Assembly (NCBI GenBank): GCA_028710565.1
Contig: JAQTTV010000012.1
Location: 37,954-101,953, forward strand
Source of the DNA: Gallionella sp.
GTDB taxonomy: Bacteria; Pseudomonadota; Gammaproteobacteria; Burkholderiales; Gallionellaceae
Direction of reading: 5' to 3'
DNA length: 64,000 bases
Part shown: positions 52,151-60,875 of the stretch, piece by piece
Layout of the letters: every line of letters begins with the position of its first letter
Numbering within the stretch: position 1 is the stretch's first letter
Notes under the pieces: generated by a model
Database searches by the model: none
The model's input: only the letters and a program-made list of their open reading frames with translations
Told to the model about the DNA's origin: nothing
Position numbers and translations under genes: made by a program

Positions 52151-53851
52151 CTATTCGTCTTCTAATGTTGCCGTGGCCCGCACGACCTCTTCGAGTGAAG
52201 TCAGTCCGCGCAGTGCCTTCTTAAATCCGTCATAACGCAAATTATGAAAGCCTTGCTGTAAAGCGATGCTCATAATCTCGTTGTTGTCGCGACCACGCAA
52301 AATGGCTTCACGAATTTGGGGAGTCACTTTCAGGAATTCGTGTATCCCCACACGACCTGAATAGCCTGTCTTTCCACAGTGGTCACAGCCTGTGCTTTTG
52401 TAGAATGTCGGGATAGGTATGCCTTCTTTCCAGTAGAAATACAGGCGTAATTCGTCAGGTTCTGGCTGATAGTCTGCTTTGCAGTATTCGCACAGTCGTC
52501 GAACGAGGCGTTGCCCCAATACTCCGATCAGGGCAGGGGCGACGATAAAGCGTTCGACCCCCATTTCGAGGAGACGCGTGGTGGCTTGAATCGCATCATT
52601 GGTATGCAAGGTAGTGAGCACCAAATGTCCCGTCAGCGCAGCTTGTGCGGCAATGCGAGCGGTTTCGGTATCACGAATTTCACCGACCAGAATGGCATCG
52701 GGATCCTGCCGCAGAACAGAGCGCAAAACTTCCTGAAACCCGCGTCCCACTTTGTTGTTGACCATCACTTGATTGAGACTTTGCACATCGTATTCGACAG
52801 GATCCTCGATAGTGATGATATTGATGTCGCGGGTGTTGATAAAATTCAGTGCGGCATAGAGTGAGGTACTTTTCCCCGAACCCGTCGGGCCCGTCACGAA
52901 TAGTATGCCTTGAGGATGTTTGAGTGCTGACTTGAGTGGTTTGAGCACCTCAGGAGAGAAATCCAGTTTATCCAAGTTGAGGATGGAAGAGGTGTATAGC
53001 GAACCCAAGATACGCATGACGATTTTCTCGCCATGTACCACGGGCAGGCAGGATACGCGTAAATCTAGGGTTTTCAGTGGCAAAGCGAAACTGATTTTGC
53101 CATCCTGCGGCTTGCGTCGTTCGGTGATGTCCATTTCTGCCGTAATTTTATAGCGGGATGCGAGCGGCATGCCCATTTCCACAGGCAGGAACAGTCTATC
53201 TGACAATACCCCGTCGATGCGGAAGCGTATGACCACTTCGTTTTTTTTAGGTTCGATGTGAATATCTGAGGCGCGTTCTTTCAATGCAAGCAGAATAATC
53301 GAATCGCTTAAGTCAACGAGCGGCTTGGAATCTAATAATTTTACGAGCGAGCTATCGCTGAGTTGTCCTGATTGAAAAATTTTCAAGTCGAAACTTGTTG
53401 CTAAGTCGCCCACGTTTTGTGCCGATTGGTAGTTGACCTTGATCGCCGAGTCAATTTCATCACGAAAACAGAAGACTGGACTGATGGTGCACATCAGTAA
53501 ACTCTCCAGTAGCGCGACGATTTTGGCATTATTTGGATCAATCATGCCCACCGTAACGGCGTTGCCAAGTCGATAGATAGGGATGGCGTGGTAACGTAAT
53601 GCAATCTCACCTGGTAGCAAGGAGACCATTTTGTCCTGAAATAATGTTTTACTCAGGTTGACATAGGTGCAATTTATTTGGCTCGCCAGTAGCTCGCCCG
53701 CTGTATCGCGATCCAGATAATTGTCTTGTATGATGAATTGGACAAACTCTAGGGCATCATTTTGCGCGGCTTTAATCATACCTGCCAATGGTATAGGTGG
53801 AATTTCTCCTTTTTCTTGGAAGTGGGCGATAAGCGATTCGGTCAGTTCCAT
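52151..53851 (-). CDS. PilB/GspE-type secretion or pilus assembly ATPase, orphan
   Basis: This is a type II/IV secretion ATPase of 566 residues. Residues ~1-150 form a T2SSE N-terminal (MshEN-like) domain (AGELLASQINCTYVNLSKTL, LPGEIALRYHAIPIYRLGNA). The motor has Walker A FVTGPTGSGKSTSLYAAL, Asp box IITIEDPVEYDV, Walker B DAILVGEIRDTETA and His box TTLHTNDA. A zinc site CEYC...CDHC follows. This is PilB/MshE/GspE type, not a PilT retraction ATPase, because of the N-domain and the zinc cysteines. No pilC, pilin, secretin or other machine gene is nearby. Instead it lies two bases after a zinc-ribbon gene and upstream of a hybrid kinase. The RLG residues of canonical c-di-GMP-binding MshEN are not clear. 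Confidence 0.92.
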   Translation of the reverse strand: MELTESLIAHFQEKGEIPPIPLAGMIKAAQNDALEFVQFIIQDNYLDRDTAGELLASQINCTYVNLSKTLFQDKMVSLLPGEIALRYHAIPIYRLGNAVTVGMIDPNNAKIVALLESLLMCTISPVFCFRDEIDSAIKVNYQSAQNVGDLATSFDLKIFQSGQLSDSSLVKLLDSKPLVDLSDSIILLALKERASDIHIEPKKNEVVIRFRIDGVLSDRLFLPVEMGMPLASRYKITAEMDITERRKPQDGKISFALPLKTLDLRVSCLPVVHGEKIVMRILGSLYTSSILNLDKLDFSPEVLKPLKSALKHPQGILFVTGPTGSGKSTSLYAALNFINTRDINIITIEDPVEYDVQSLNQVMVNNKVGRGFQEVLRSVLRQDPDAILVGEIRDTETARIAAQAALTGHLVLTTLHTNDAIQATTRLLEMGVERFIVAPALIGVLGQRLVRRLCEYCKADYQPEPDELRLYFYWKEGIPIPTFYKSTGCDHCGKTGYSGRVGIHEFLKVTPQIREAILRGRDNNEIMSIALQQGFHNLRYDGFKKALRGLTSLEEVVRATATLEDE

Positions 53852-53853
53852 GG

Positions 53854-54168
53854 CTAAAATTTCTTTCTGCGCGTGGCGAGCAATTTGCGGATGTCATCTT
53901 GTGTGACGCGTGCTTTGTGAGTAGATTCAAAGAATTTACTTTCTTGGGATGCTTGTTGCACGAGATACTCAAGGTCAAAACGCTGATCGTTATCGGCTGC
54001 GCCTTTTAATCCTTGTGCTGTGTCAGTCATCAAACTATTTCCGCAGCGACCACAGAATACATCTCCCTTTGCAGTCACAAAACCACAGCGGCAAAGCGTA
54101 GGGTCGAGTGCTTCACCACAACTACCACAGAATAAGTAGCCCGATGGATTGGGGTGGTTGCAACTCAT
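53854..54168 (-). CDS. Small zinc-ribbon protein
   Basis: This 104-residue protein starts at 54168 (MSCNHPNPSGY), overlapping the upstream receiver gene by 4 bp (ATGA). The N-terminal ~45 residues hold two zinc ribbons: CNHPNPSGYLFCGSCG and LCRCGFVTAKGDVFCGRCG. The C-terminal half is charged and probably helical (FDLEYLVQQASQESKFF), ending in a basic tail (LLATRRKKF). It lacks membrane segments. Function unknown. Position between a response regulator and the PilB-like ATPase, tightly coupled to both, suggests an adaptor linking the two. Confidence 0.75.
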   Translation of the reverse strand: MSCNHPNPSGYLFCGSCGEALDPTLCRCGFVTAKGDVFCGRCGNSLMTDTAQGLKGAADNDQRFDLEYLVQQASQESKFFESTHKARVTQDDIRKLLATRRKKF

Positions 54169-54572
54169 GATGACACGCTCGCATTGATTTCTTGCATGTA
54201 TTCTCCCCATGTTTCACTGATGGCTTGATGTAGCTCCGTAGCCGTCGTATTTTTGAGGATGTAATTGCGTGCGCCTAGGTCTATGCATTCTCTCACCACC
54301 GTAATAGCATTGAGAGAGGTCAACATGATCACCAGTGTTTGAGGGTTGATCTGCATAATCTGTTTCAAGACATGGACACCGTCTAATTTGGGCATGTTGA
54401 TGTCTAGCATGACCATGTCGGGGTGGTGTTGTTTATACAGACTGATGGCTTGTTCTCCATCCGATGCCTCCCCGACCACCTCGGCACCGAGGGCGGTGAA
54501 GATCAGATGGAGCAGGCTGCGGATATGTTCCTCGTCGTCTGCAATCAATACTTTGACTTTGTGCTTTTCCAT
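54165..54572 (-). CDS. Single-domain response regulator
   Basis: This 135-residue receiver has acidic pair IADDEEHI, phospho-Asp in MVMLDINMPKLDG, Thr/Ser in VIMLTSL and Lys in YILKNTTA. There is no DNA-binding domain; the C-terminus is a short helix (ISETWGEYMQEINA). It is the first gene of the run that continues into the zinc-ribbon and PilB-like genes, with a 4-bp overlap. It likely acts by contact with one of those proteins. Confidence 0.93.
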   Translation of the reverse strand: MEKHKVKVLIADDEEHIRSLLHLIFTALGAEVVGEASDGEQAISLYKQHHPDMVMLDINMPKLDGVHVLKQIMQINPQTLVIMLTSLNAITVVRECIDLGARNYILKNTTATELHQAISETWGEYMQEINASVSS

Positions 54573-54640
54573 TTTCGACCTCTTGATCCCCTATTGTCTA
54601 ATTTCAAGGTGTTGTGTATAAGTAATCGGATATTGAGTTA

Positions 54641-54758
54641 TTAGTCGTTAGTTTTTAGTTGTCTAGATGGAAGCATATCCGACTGAATATATAGCAAATA
54701 ATTGCCTATTTTCAGCACTTATCGACCCCGCTAACTAAAAACTAACGACTAACAGCTT
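54641..54758. repeat. Heptamer-armed inverted element, family B, copy 2
   Basis: The left arm is TTAGTCG, TTAGTTT, TTAGTTG. The right arm is CTAACTA, AAAACTA, ACGACTA, ACAGCTT. They flank a ~70-bp core with GCATATCC and CCTATTTTCAGC, comparable to the core at 16380-16440. It lies in the 274-base gap that separates the GGDEF-EAL gene from the receiver-first signalling run; the run's promoter should also be here, though no consensus is clear. Confidence 0.65.
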
Positions 54759-54846
54759 AACTCCTTGTCCACGACAAATTACAACCAACTCCTTACTTGA
54801 TTCGTTTTGAACATTATCCTATTTTTCCTCACGATAGAGAGAAATG

Positions 54847-57285
54847 TTATTGGAGTTGTTTGAGTGCCGTTTCAAAGTCGGCAATAGGGAGAGGTCTGCC
54901 GAATAAATAGCCTTGGAAAGTGTGGCAACCATGTTGGCTGAGAAAGTCGCACTGTTCTTGGTTTTCAACACCTTCTGCAATAACACTGAGCCCGAGCGCA
55001 TCACTCATGGCGATAATAGTTTGCACGATAGCGGCATCGTTGGTATCCGTGGCGATGTCGCGTACAAAAGATTGATCTATTTTAAGTTGGTCTAACGGGA
55101 GTCGTTTAATGTACTGCAGGGAAGAGTAGCCCGTTCCAAAGTCATCCATCGAGAAGTGAATGCCAAGGAGTTTTAATGCTTGCATTTTCTCAATGATATC
55201 CTCGACATTGCTGAGCAAGATGCTTTCAGTAAGCTCTAGTTTAAGATGGGCGGGTTTCGCACCTGTTTCCAGTAGAACATGACGTACTTGTTGCACGAAA
55301 TCAGCTTGTCGGAATTGTTTGACGCTAACATTGACCGACAGGGTGAGATGGCTGGTGTTTGCATCTTGTTGCCATTTTTTGAGTTGCACGCAGGCAGTTT
55401 GTAATGCCCAGCGTCCGATGGGAATAATGATGCCCATATCCTCTGCCAGAGGAATAAATGCATTCGGCGATATCGTGCCTTTCGTGGGGTGTTGCCAGCG
55501 GATTAAAGCTTCTGCTCCCAATGCGCGGTGGTTGCTATCTACTTGCACTTGGTAGTACAACTCGAATTGTTGCTGCTCAAGCGCAATGCGCAACGCACTT
55601 TCTAGCTCAGCACGTGTCTCTAAGGTGGTTTGCATCGCGTGGTCGTGGAAGCAAATCGCATCTCTGCCCGTGGCTTTGGCTTCGTGCATGGCAACTTCAG
55701 CATGTTTGAGCAGCTCTTCCCAATTGTGTTGATGCCCATGAAATATCACGATGCCGATACTCGGCGTGATACTGTGAATAAACTGGTTGAGCTGGTAAGG
55801 CTGGCTCAATGAAACTTGGAGTTTTTCAGCAATTTGGCGAGCTTGTGTTGCGGCTTCGTGCGGGGAAGGGTCGAGTGCCGCCAGAATCACAATAAATTCA
55901 TCAGAACCCAGTCGCGCCACGGTTTCCCCCTCGCGCACATTGGCGGAAAGCCGTCGAGAAACTTCCAATAACAGCAAGTCGCCGATGTCATATCCTTTGG
56001 TTTCATTGATGGTTTTGAAGTGGTCAAGATCAATGAAAAGGAGTGCACCAGATTGTTTTGAGTGCGTACTCGCTGCGGCAGCTTGTTGCAATCTGTCCAT
56101 CATCAAACGTCGATTGGGTAAGTGCGTCAACTCATCGTAATAGGCTAAAACATGGATTTTCTCCTCAGTGGCTTTACGTTCCGTAATGTCTTCTTTGACC
56201 GCGAGATAATGGGCGATCAGACCATTTGCACCGAGCACGGGCGAAATTTTGACCCACTCTATGTATTCCGTCCCATCCTTACGTTTGTTGATGATTTCCC
56301 CCTCCCATGTTTTACCTTGGGTCAGGTTCGCCCACAGTGCTACAAAAGTTTGAGGTGGGGTTTTACCTGAATGCAGAATACGAGGATTTTTGCCTAAAAC
56401 CTCTTCTCGGTTGTAGCCAGTTTGGTGGATGAAGGATTGATTGATGTATTCGATGTCCGCTGCTAAGTTGGTAATGATGATGGCATTGGGGCTTTGCTCC
56501 ACCGCTTGGGAGAGTTTGATGAGTTCTGCATGACTGCTGATGCGTTGCGCGGTGGCCCATTGCTCACGGCGATAGACCGCGACGATGCCCAATAGCCCGA
56601 TGAGCCAGATGAGACCATGAGACCATGATAATTCATTACGCTGAAGCTGCCCCGCTGCGATAAAAGGCTTAAGGGGGACAGAAGCCCCAATACCGCCGCG
56701 ATTGTCGCCAATTTTATAGCCTTGTTTGTCGTGGCACTTTAGGCAACCTTCTTGTACCTTGAGTGGCAGCATAAGTCGCAAATAGGGTTGCGCTTTGATG
56801 AGGCTAATTTCCAGTGCTTCGGGTTCGCCGTGTTCAAAACTGAGCAAGGCTTTACGTTCCCATTCATCGGGTGCGTTGTTGGGATTGAAAAGCTTCAGGC
56901 TCGTAAGATGGCTTTTGATGCCGAGTTCGTCGCTAAAGTTTTGTTGAACATCCCGTATGACATAGGCGGGATTCATCAGGGTGAGCGCAACACCTGAAGT
57001 GGTGATGACATCTCGGACGGGGGTTTTGAGATAGGGGTTAGGGGGGATGCGTGGGGTGGGGGGGACATAGACCCCGCCATGTGAGTTTGCCCAATTCCGA
57101 AAAGCAATATCTTTGGTCAGGCTAGCACGGGCAGTGGCAGTTGCGGTTCTGAGGGTGGCATGTTCAATTTGGTGGCTGTTCCATGCAAGAGAGCCGAGCA
57201 CCAACAAACTCCATCCCGTCAAAATGAGCGCGTACTTGCGTAAGATGCTGGCACGGGTGGATTCTTGGAACGGGGTGTCCTTCAT
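54847..57285 (-). CDS. Tll0287-like heme sensor-PAS-GGDEF-EAL protein
   Basis: After one membrane helix (residues ~15-38) comes a periplasmic Tll0287/DUF3365-type domain with heme motif CLKCH near residue 180, then a second helix (GLIWLIGLLGIVAVY). A PAS/PAC pair (~255-370), a GGDEF domain (~385-540) and an EAL domain (~555-805) follow. The GGDEF signature is altered to GSDEF and the inhibitory site to REGE, so cyclase activity is uncertain. The EAL domain is intact (AEALIRWQHP, LELTESIL, MDDFGTGYSSL, AEGVENQEQ), so net c-di-GMP hydrolysis is likely. Its ATG overlaps the stop of the MASE1 cyclase gene by 4 bp, pairing a cyclase with a phosphodiesterase. Length is 812 residues. Confidence 0.92.
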   Translation of the reverse strand: MKDTPFQESTRASILRKYALILTGWSLLVLGSLAWNSHQIEHATLRTATATARASLTKDIAFRNWANSHGGVYVPPTPRIPPNPYLKTPVRDVITTSGVALTLMNPAYVIRDVQQNFSDELGIKSHLTSLKLFNPNNAPDEWERKALLSFEHGEPEALEISLIKAQPYLRLMLPLKVQEGCLKCHDKQGYKIGDNRGGIGASVPLKPFIAAGQLQRNELSWSHGLIWLIGLLGIVAVYRREQWATAQRISSHAELIKLSQAVEQSPNAIIITNLAADIEYINQSFIHQTGYNREEVLGKNPRILHSGKTPPQTFVALWANLTQGKTWEGEIINKRKDGTEYIEWVKISPVLGANGLIAHYLAVKEDITERKATEEKIHVLAYYDELTHLPNRRLMMDRLQQAAAASTHSKQSGALLFIDLDHFKTINETKGYDIGDLLLLEVSRRLSANVREGETVARLGSDEFIVILAALDPSPHEAATQARQIAEKLQVSLSQPYQLNQFIHSITPSIGIVIFHGHQHNWEELLKHAEVAMHEAKATGRDAICFHDHAMQTTLETRAELESALRIALEQQQFELYYQVQVDSNHRALGAEALIRWQHPTKGTISPNAFIPLAEDMGIIIPIGRWALQTACVQLKKWQQDANTSHLTLSVNVSVKQFRQADFVQQVRHVLLETGAKPAHLKLELTESILLSNVEDIIEKMQALKLLGIHFSMDDFGTGYSSLQYIKRLPLDQLKIDQSFVRDIATDTNDAAIVQTIIAMSDALGLSVIAEGVENQEQCDFLSQHGCHTFQGYLFGRPLPIADFETALKQLQ

Positions 57286-59903
57286 AGTGATATTGGGGGT
57301 GATTCATAAAAGCAAATTGAATTGCGACCTGTTATTTTAGCTTGATACATGGCGGTATCTGCCCACTTGAGGATATTTTCCTTTTGCACGCCAGGATGGC
57401 TAAACATCGCAACGCCAATACTTGCGCTGCAATGATGTTCAATGGTGGCGTTGTTCTCTCCTGCTCGGCGAATGTGAAGTGTGTACGGATGGGAAAGGGC
57501 GGCGTGGATTTTTTCGGCAACGGCTTCGGCTTCTGCGAGGGCTGGACGCTTGCCGTGATCGAGATTGGTTAAAATGACCACAAATTCGTCCCCGCCAAAA
57601 CGGGCGACTGTATCCATTTGCCGCACGCAGCTTTTGAGTCGATTGGCGGCTTCAATGAGCAATAAATCACCCACAACATGGCCGTGCGTGTCGTTGAGTG
57701 GTTTGAAGTTGTCAAGGTCAATGAAGAGTACGGCACCATAACTGGCATTGCGTTTGCTGGTCTCAATTGCTTGGTTTAAACGATCATCCAGCAGACGACG
57801 GTTGGGAAGCTGGGTGAGTGCATCATAAAAAGCCAGTCGATACACTTGCTCTTCCATTTGTTTGTGTTCGGTAATGTCAGTGATAAAACCGTGCCACAGC
57901 GTACAACCATCGACTTCTCGTTCGGGTAGCGCATTGCCCAATAGCCAGCGTACCGAGCCATCCTCGAATTGAACGCGGTGTTCTTGATGCCACAAGGTAA
58001 GATTTTCCGCTGATTGTTGAATAGACTGCCACACAGGTTCAAGGTCATCTGGATGCACATGGGTAAATAATAGATTGGCATCTTCCTGCACACTTTCGGG
58101 GGTGACGTGATAGAGCGAGAAAATGGCGTCACTGGCAAAAGGTAAGCAGGCACGTCCATCAGGATATAACCTAAATTGATAAATGAGACCTGGCACGCGG
58201 CTGGCAATTTTTTGGAGTAAATCCAGAGCCGCTTGGCGTGCGGATTCAAGAGCTTTACGTTCCGTAATGTCGCGGGTAATGCCAATGAAATTGGTCAATA
58301 CGCCTTGTTGATCAAGGACGGGAGAGATGGTGAGCTCATTCCAGAAAGTGGTTCCATCTTTGCGGTAATTCAGTATTTCCCCTGTAAAAGTGTTTTGATG
58401 ACCAATCGCCAAACGAATGCGCGCAACAGTTTGGGGATCAGTCAGTTTGCCTTGTACTATGCTGCACTTTTTGCCGCGCATATCGTCTGGGGTGTACCCC
58501 GTGATGTCGGTAAAGGCTTGATTGACCGATTGTATGAATTGATTTTCATCTGAAATTAACACACCTTGTGAAATGGACTTAAGGGCAAGATCGCTGACCA
58601 TCAGCGATTGCTCTAGACGTTTACGTTCACTAATGTCTTGTTTAATTGCGACGAAATGGGTGATTTGATGATGTTCGTTTGCGAGCGGAGTAATGGTCAT
58701 GTTTTCCACATACAACGTTCCATCCTTGCGACGATTGATTAAGTCGCCTTGCCATGGACGGTGGTCAAGTAGTGTGTTCCACATGGCTTCATAAAATTGT
58801 TGATTTTGCTTGCCTGACTTCACCAGTTCTCTAGGGTTGTGTCCACAAGCCTCACTGAGACTATAGCCTGTGACAGCGGTGAAAGCCTGATTGGCCCATT
58901 GAATGATGCCGTTGTGATCCGTAATAACCACGGTATTTGCCGTGGCATTGAGTGCGGCATCTTTGAGCTCAAGCTCGGTGAGATTATTTTTGATTTGGGT
59001 GACATAAATGGTCATCGCCATGCTGACGAGACTCAGAATCATCATATAGCGCCAATAATTGTGCAAATGAGTTTGTACAATATCGTGGGCAAAATGCCCC
59101 ATGTTTAAGTTTGCGCCCACCATCGCTTGGAGGGCGATGATAATCAGAATCAGCGTGGTTGATCGCGTGCCTAATTGAATGGCAATCCACGAAACAAGCA
59201 AAAACATCCAGTAGCCCATGGCGATGTCGCCCAGATAGTCATTCAACCATCCTAAGAATACTGTTAGTCCTACGGCGGTTGTGAGGGCAAGCAAACTTAA
59301 GTAAGTGAGTTGTTTTCGCCAAGGGAGTGGCTTGACTGCTTTTTTATCATGCAGTGCTAACATGAAAGGGGTAAATAGCACGACACCGAGCATATCCCCC
59401 ATCCACCAGTCAGCCACGGTGTACCAGTACGCCGTTGAACGGATTGCGCCTGTTAATTGCAGGGTAAGTGCGCCCATGATGGCTGCGACGATACTCGCCA
59501 CTGCACCCCCTAATAGAAACAGATGCAGATAGCCTGATAGCGAATGTAAAAAGGTGTTTTTTAACTCGCGTTGGGTGAGTAGGTAAAAGCCGAGCCACGC
59601 AGAAGCACCACTCCCTAAAGTGATACCCAATGCGGCAATCAGTGAAGCATGCAGCATGCTATTCAGGATCAACATGCCCAGCAGTGCGCCCCAGATAAAG
59701 CGTTGCCCACCGATGAGCAGCGCGCCCAATACCAGCCCACTGCTAGGCCAGAAAATGCTCACCGCACCTGTGCAGGCGGTGTAGTAATTAGATGCCAGAC
59801 CCAATAATACATAGCCTGCCGCAAGACAGAGTTGCCATGCACAGTGTTCAGTTGTGAACCAGGGACGAGGCTTGTCAGGGTGAATTGTGTCACTTGAAGG
59901 CAT
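57282..59903 (-). CDS. MASE1-PAS-PAS-PAS-GGDEF diguanylate cyclase
   Basis: Residues ~15-305 form a MASE1 membrane sensor of about eight helices (ACTGAVSIFWPSSGLVLGAL is typical). Three PAS/PAC units follow (~310-690): TVVITDHNGIIQWANQAFTA begins the first, and GVLISDENQFIQSVNQAFTD the second. The GGDEF domain (~700-865) has intact FGGDEF and inhibitory site RQMD. The protein should make c-di-GMP in response to a membrane or PAS ligand. It is the first gene of a pair with the heme-sensor GGDEF-EAL protein (ATGA overlap). Length is 873 residues. Confidence 0.93.
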   Translation of the reverse strand: MPSSDTIHPDKPRPWFTTEHCAWQLCLAAGYVLLGLASNYYTACTGAVSIFWPSSGLVLGALLIGGQRFIWGALLGMLILNSMLHASLIAALGITLGSGASAWLGFYLLTQRELKNTFLHSLSGYLHLFLLGGAVASIVAAIMGALTLQLTGAIRSTAYWYTVADWWMGDMLGVVLFTPFMLALHDKKAVKPLPWRKQLTYLSLLALTTAVGLTVFLGWLNDYLGDIAMGYWMFLLVSWIAIQLGTRSTTLILIIIALQAMVGANLNMGHFAHDIVQTHLHNYWRYMMILSLVSMAMTIYVTQIKNNLTELELKDAALNATANTVVITDHNGIIQWANQAFTAVTGYSLSEACGHNPRELVKSGKQNQQFYEAMWNTLLDHRPWQGDLINRRKDGTLYVENMTITPLANEHHQITHFVAIKQDISERKRLEQSLMVSDLALKSISQGVLISDENQFIQSVNQAFTDITGYTPDDMRGKKCSIVQGKLTDPQTVARIRLAIGHQNTFTGEILNYRKDGTTFWNELTISPVLDQQGVLTNFIGITRDITERKALESARQAALDLLQKIASRVPGLIYQFRLYPDGRACLPFASDAIFSLYHVTPESVQEDANLLFTHVHPDDLEPVWQSIQQSAENLTLWHQEHRVQFEDGSVRWLLGNALPEREVDGCTLWHGFITDITEHKQMEEQVYRLAFYDALTQLPNRRLLDDRLNQAIETSKRNASYGAVLFIDLDNFKPLNDTHGHVVGDLLLIEAANRLKSCVRQMDTVARFGGDEFVVILTNLDHGKRPALAEAEAVAEKIHAALSHPYTLHIRRAGENNATIEHHCSASIGVAMFSHPGVQKENILKWADTAMYQAKITGRNSICFYESPPISL

Positions 59904-59981
59904 CGTAGCTCCTCAAAAAGTGATGGGTGCGATTGATTATAAACTGATTGTTTCGCATTGCACCAAGGCATTGTGCTGTTT

Positions 59982-60875
59982 TTAGTGCGTGACCGTCATG
60001 CCGTGATGTGGCAGGCGGCTATCTTGCCAAGCGTTGATTGCCCATGGCCACAACGTGGCTAGCGGCGCATGTTTTAGCTCGTTCTGCGGTTGTTGTCCTA
60101 AGAATTGCAGCGCAGTGTATAGGGATTCGCTGGGTGAGTCTGCATGGATGGGGTGTGCTAGCGTTTGCTTGCTGAGTTTCTGACCTTGGGCATTGAGCGC
60201 GAGCGGTAAGTGTAAATAACGCGGGGTGGTTAAGCCAAGTTGGCGTTGCAAATAGATTTGGCGTGGGGTGGAATCTAATAAATCCGCCCCTCGTACGATG
60301 TCGGTGATGCCTTGTGCCGCATCATCCACCACGACGGCAAGTTGGTAGGCAAATAAGCCATCCGCACGTTTGAGTACAAAGTCACCCACCTCGGTTGCCA
60401 AGTTTTGGGTAATGCTGCCTTGCAAACGATCGGTAAAGGAAATGACGGTATCGTCCACTCGCATCCGCCATGCAGGCGGGCGACTGGCATACGGAGGCGG
60501 CGTATGGCGACATGTGCCCGCATAAATCTGTGCGGGTGTGTTGCGAGCTTCGGCTATGGTTTTTCGGCTACACCAACAGGGATATGTGAGCCCTTGGTCT
60601 TTCAACTGCTGCAAGGTATCCTCATAGACTGCCAAGCGTTGACTTTGATACAGCACACTTTCATCCCAATGCAGTCCAAAAGCATCCAAGGTACGGAGGA
60701 TGTCGTCAGCTGATCCTTTGACATTGCGCGGGGTGTCGAGATCCTCCATGCGCACCAGCCATTTTCCTTGCTGATGCTTGGCATCCAGATAGCTGCCCAC
60801 AGCCGCAACCAATGAGCCGAAATGCAACGCCCCCGTGGGCGAGGGGGCGAAGCGACCGCGATAGTCTGACATCAT
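59982..60875 (-). CDS. gluQRS: Glutamyl-Q tRNA(Asp) synthetase
   Basis: GluQRS attaches glutamate to queuosine in tRNA(Asp). It looks like a truncated glutamyl-tRNA synthetase catalytic core without the anticodon domain: HIGH-like region GRFAPSPTGALHFGSLVAAV, KMSKS-like KLSKQTL, and cysteines CWCSRKT...GTCRH for zinc. The 297-residue length fits (E. coli 308). The start follows the clpA stop region on the same strand with no gap, so clpS-clpA-gluQRS may be co-transcribed. In E. coli gluQ is linked to dksA; here that link is absent. Confidence 0.94.
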   Translation of the reverse strand: MMSDYRGRFAPSPTGALHFGSLVAAVGSYLDAKHQQGKWLVRMEDLDTPRNVKGSADDILRTLDAFGLHWDESVLYQSQRLAVYEDTLQQLKDQGLTYPCWCSRKTIAEARNTPAQIYAGTCRHTPPPYASRPPAWRMRVDDTVISFTDRLQGSITQNLATEVGDFVLKRADGLFAYQLAVVVDDAAQGITDIVRGADLLDSTPRQIYLQRQLGLTTPRYLHLPLALNAQGQKLSKQTLAHPIHADSPSESLYTALQFLGQQPQNELKHAPLATLWPWAINAWQDSRLPHHGMTVTH

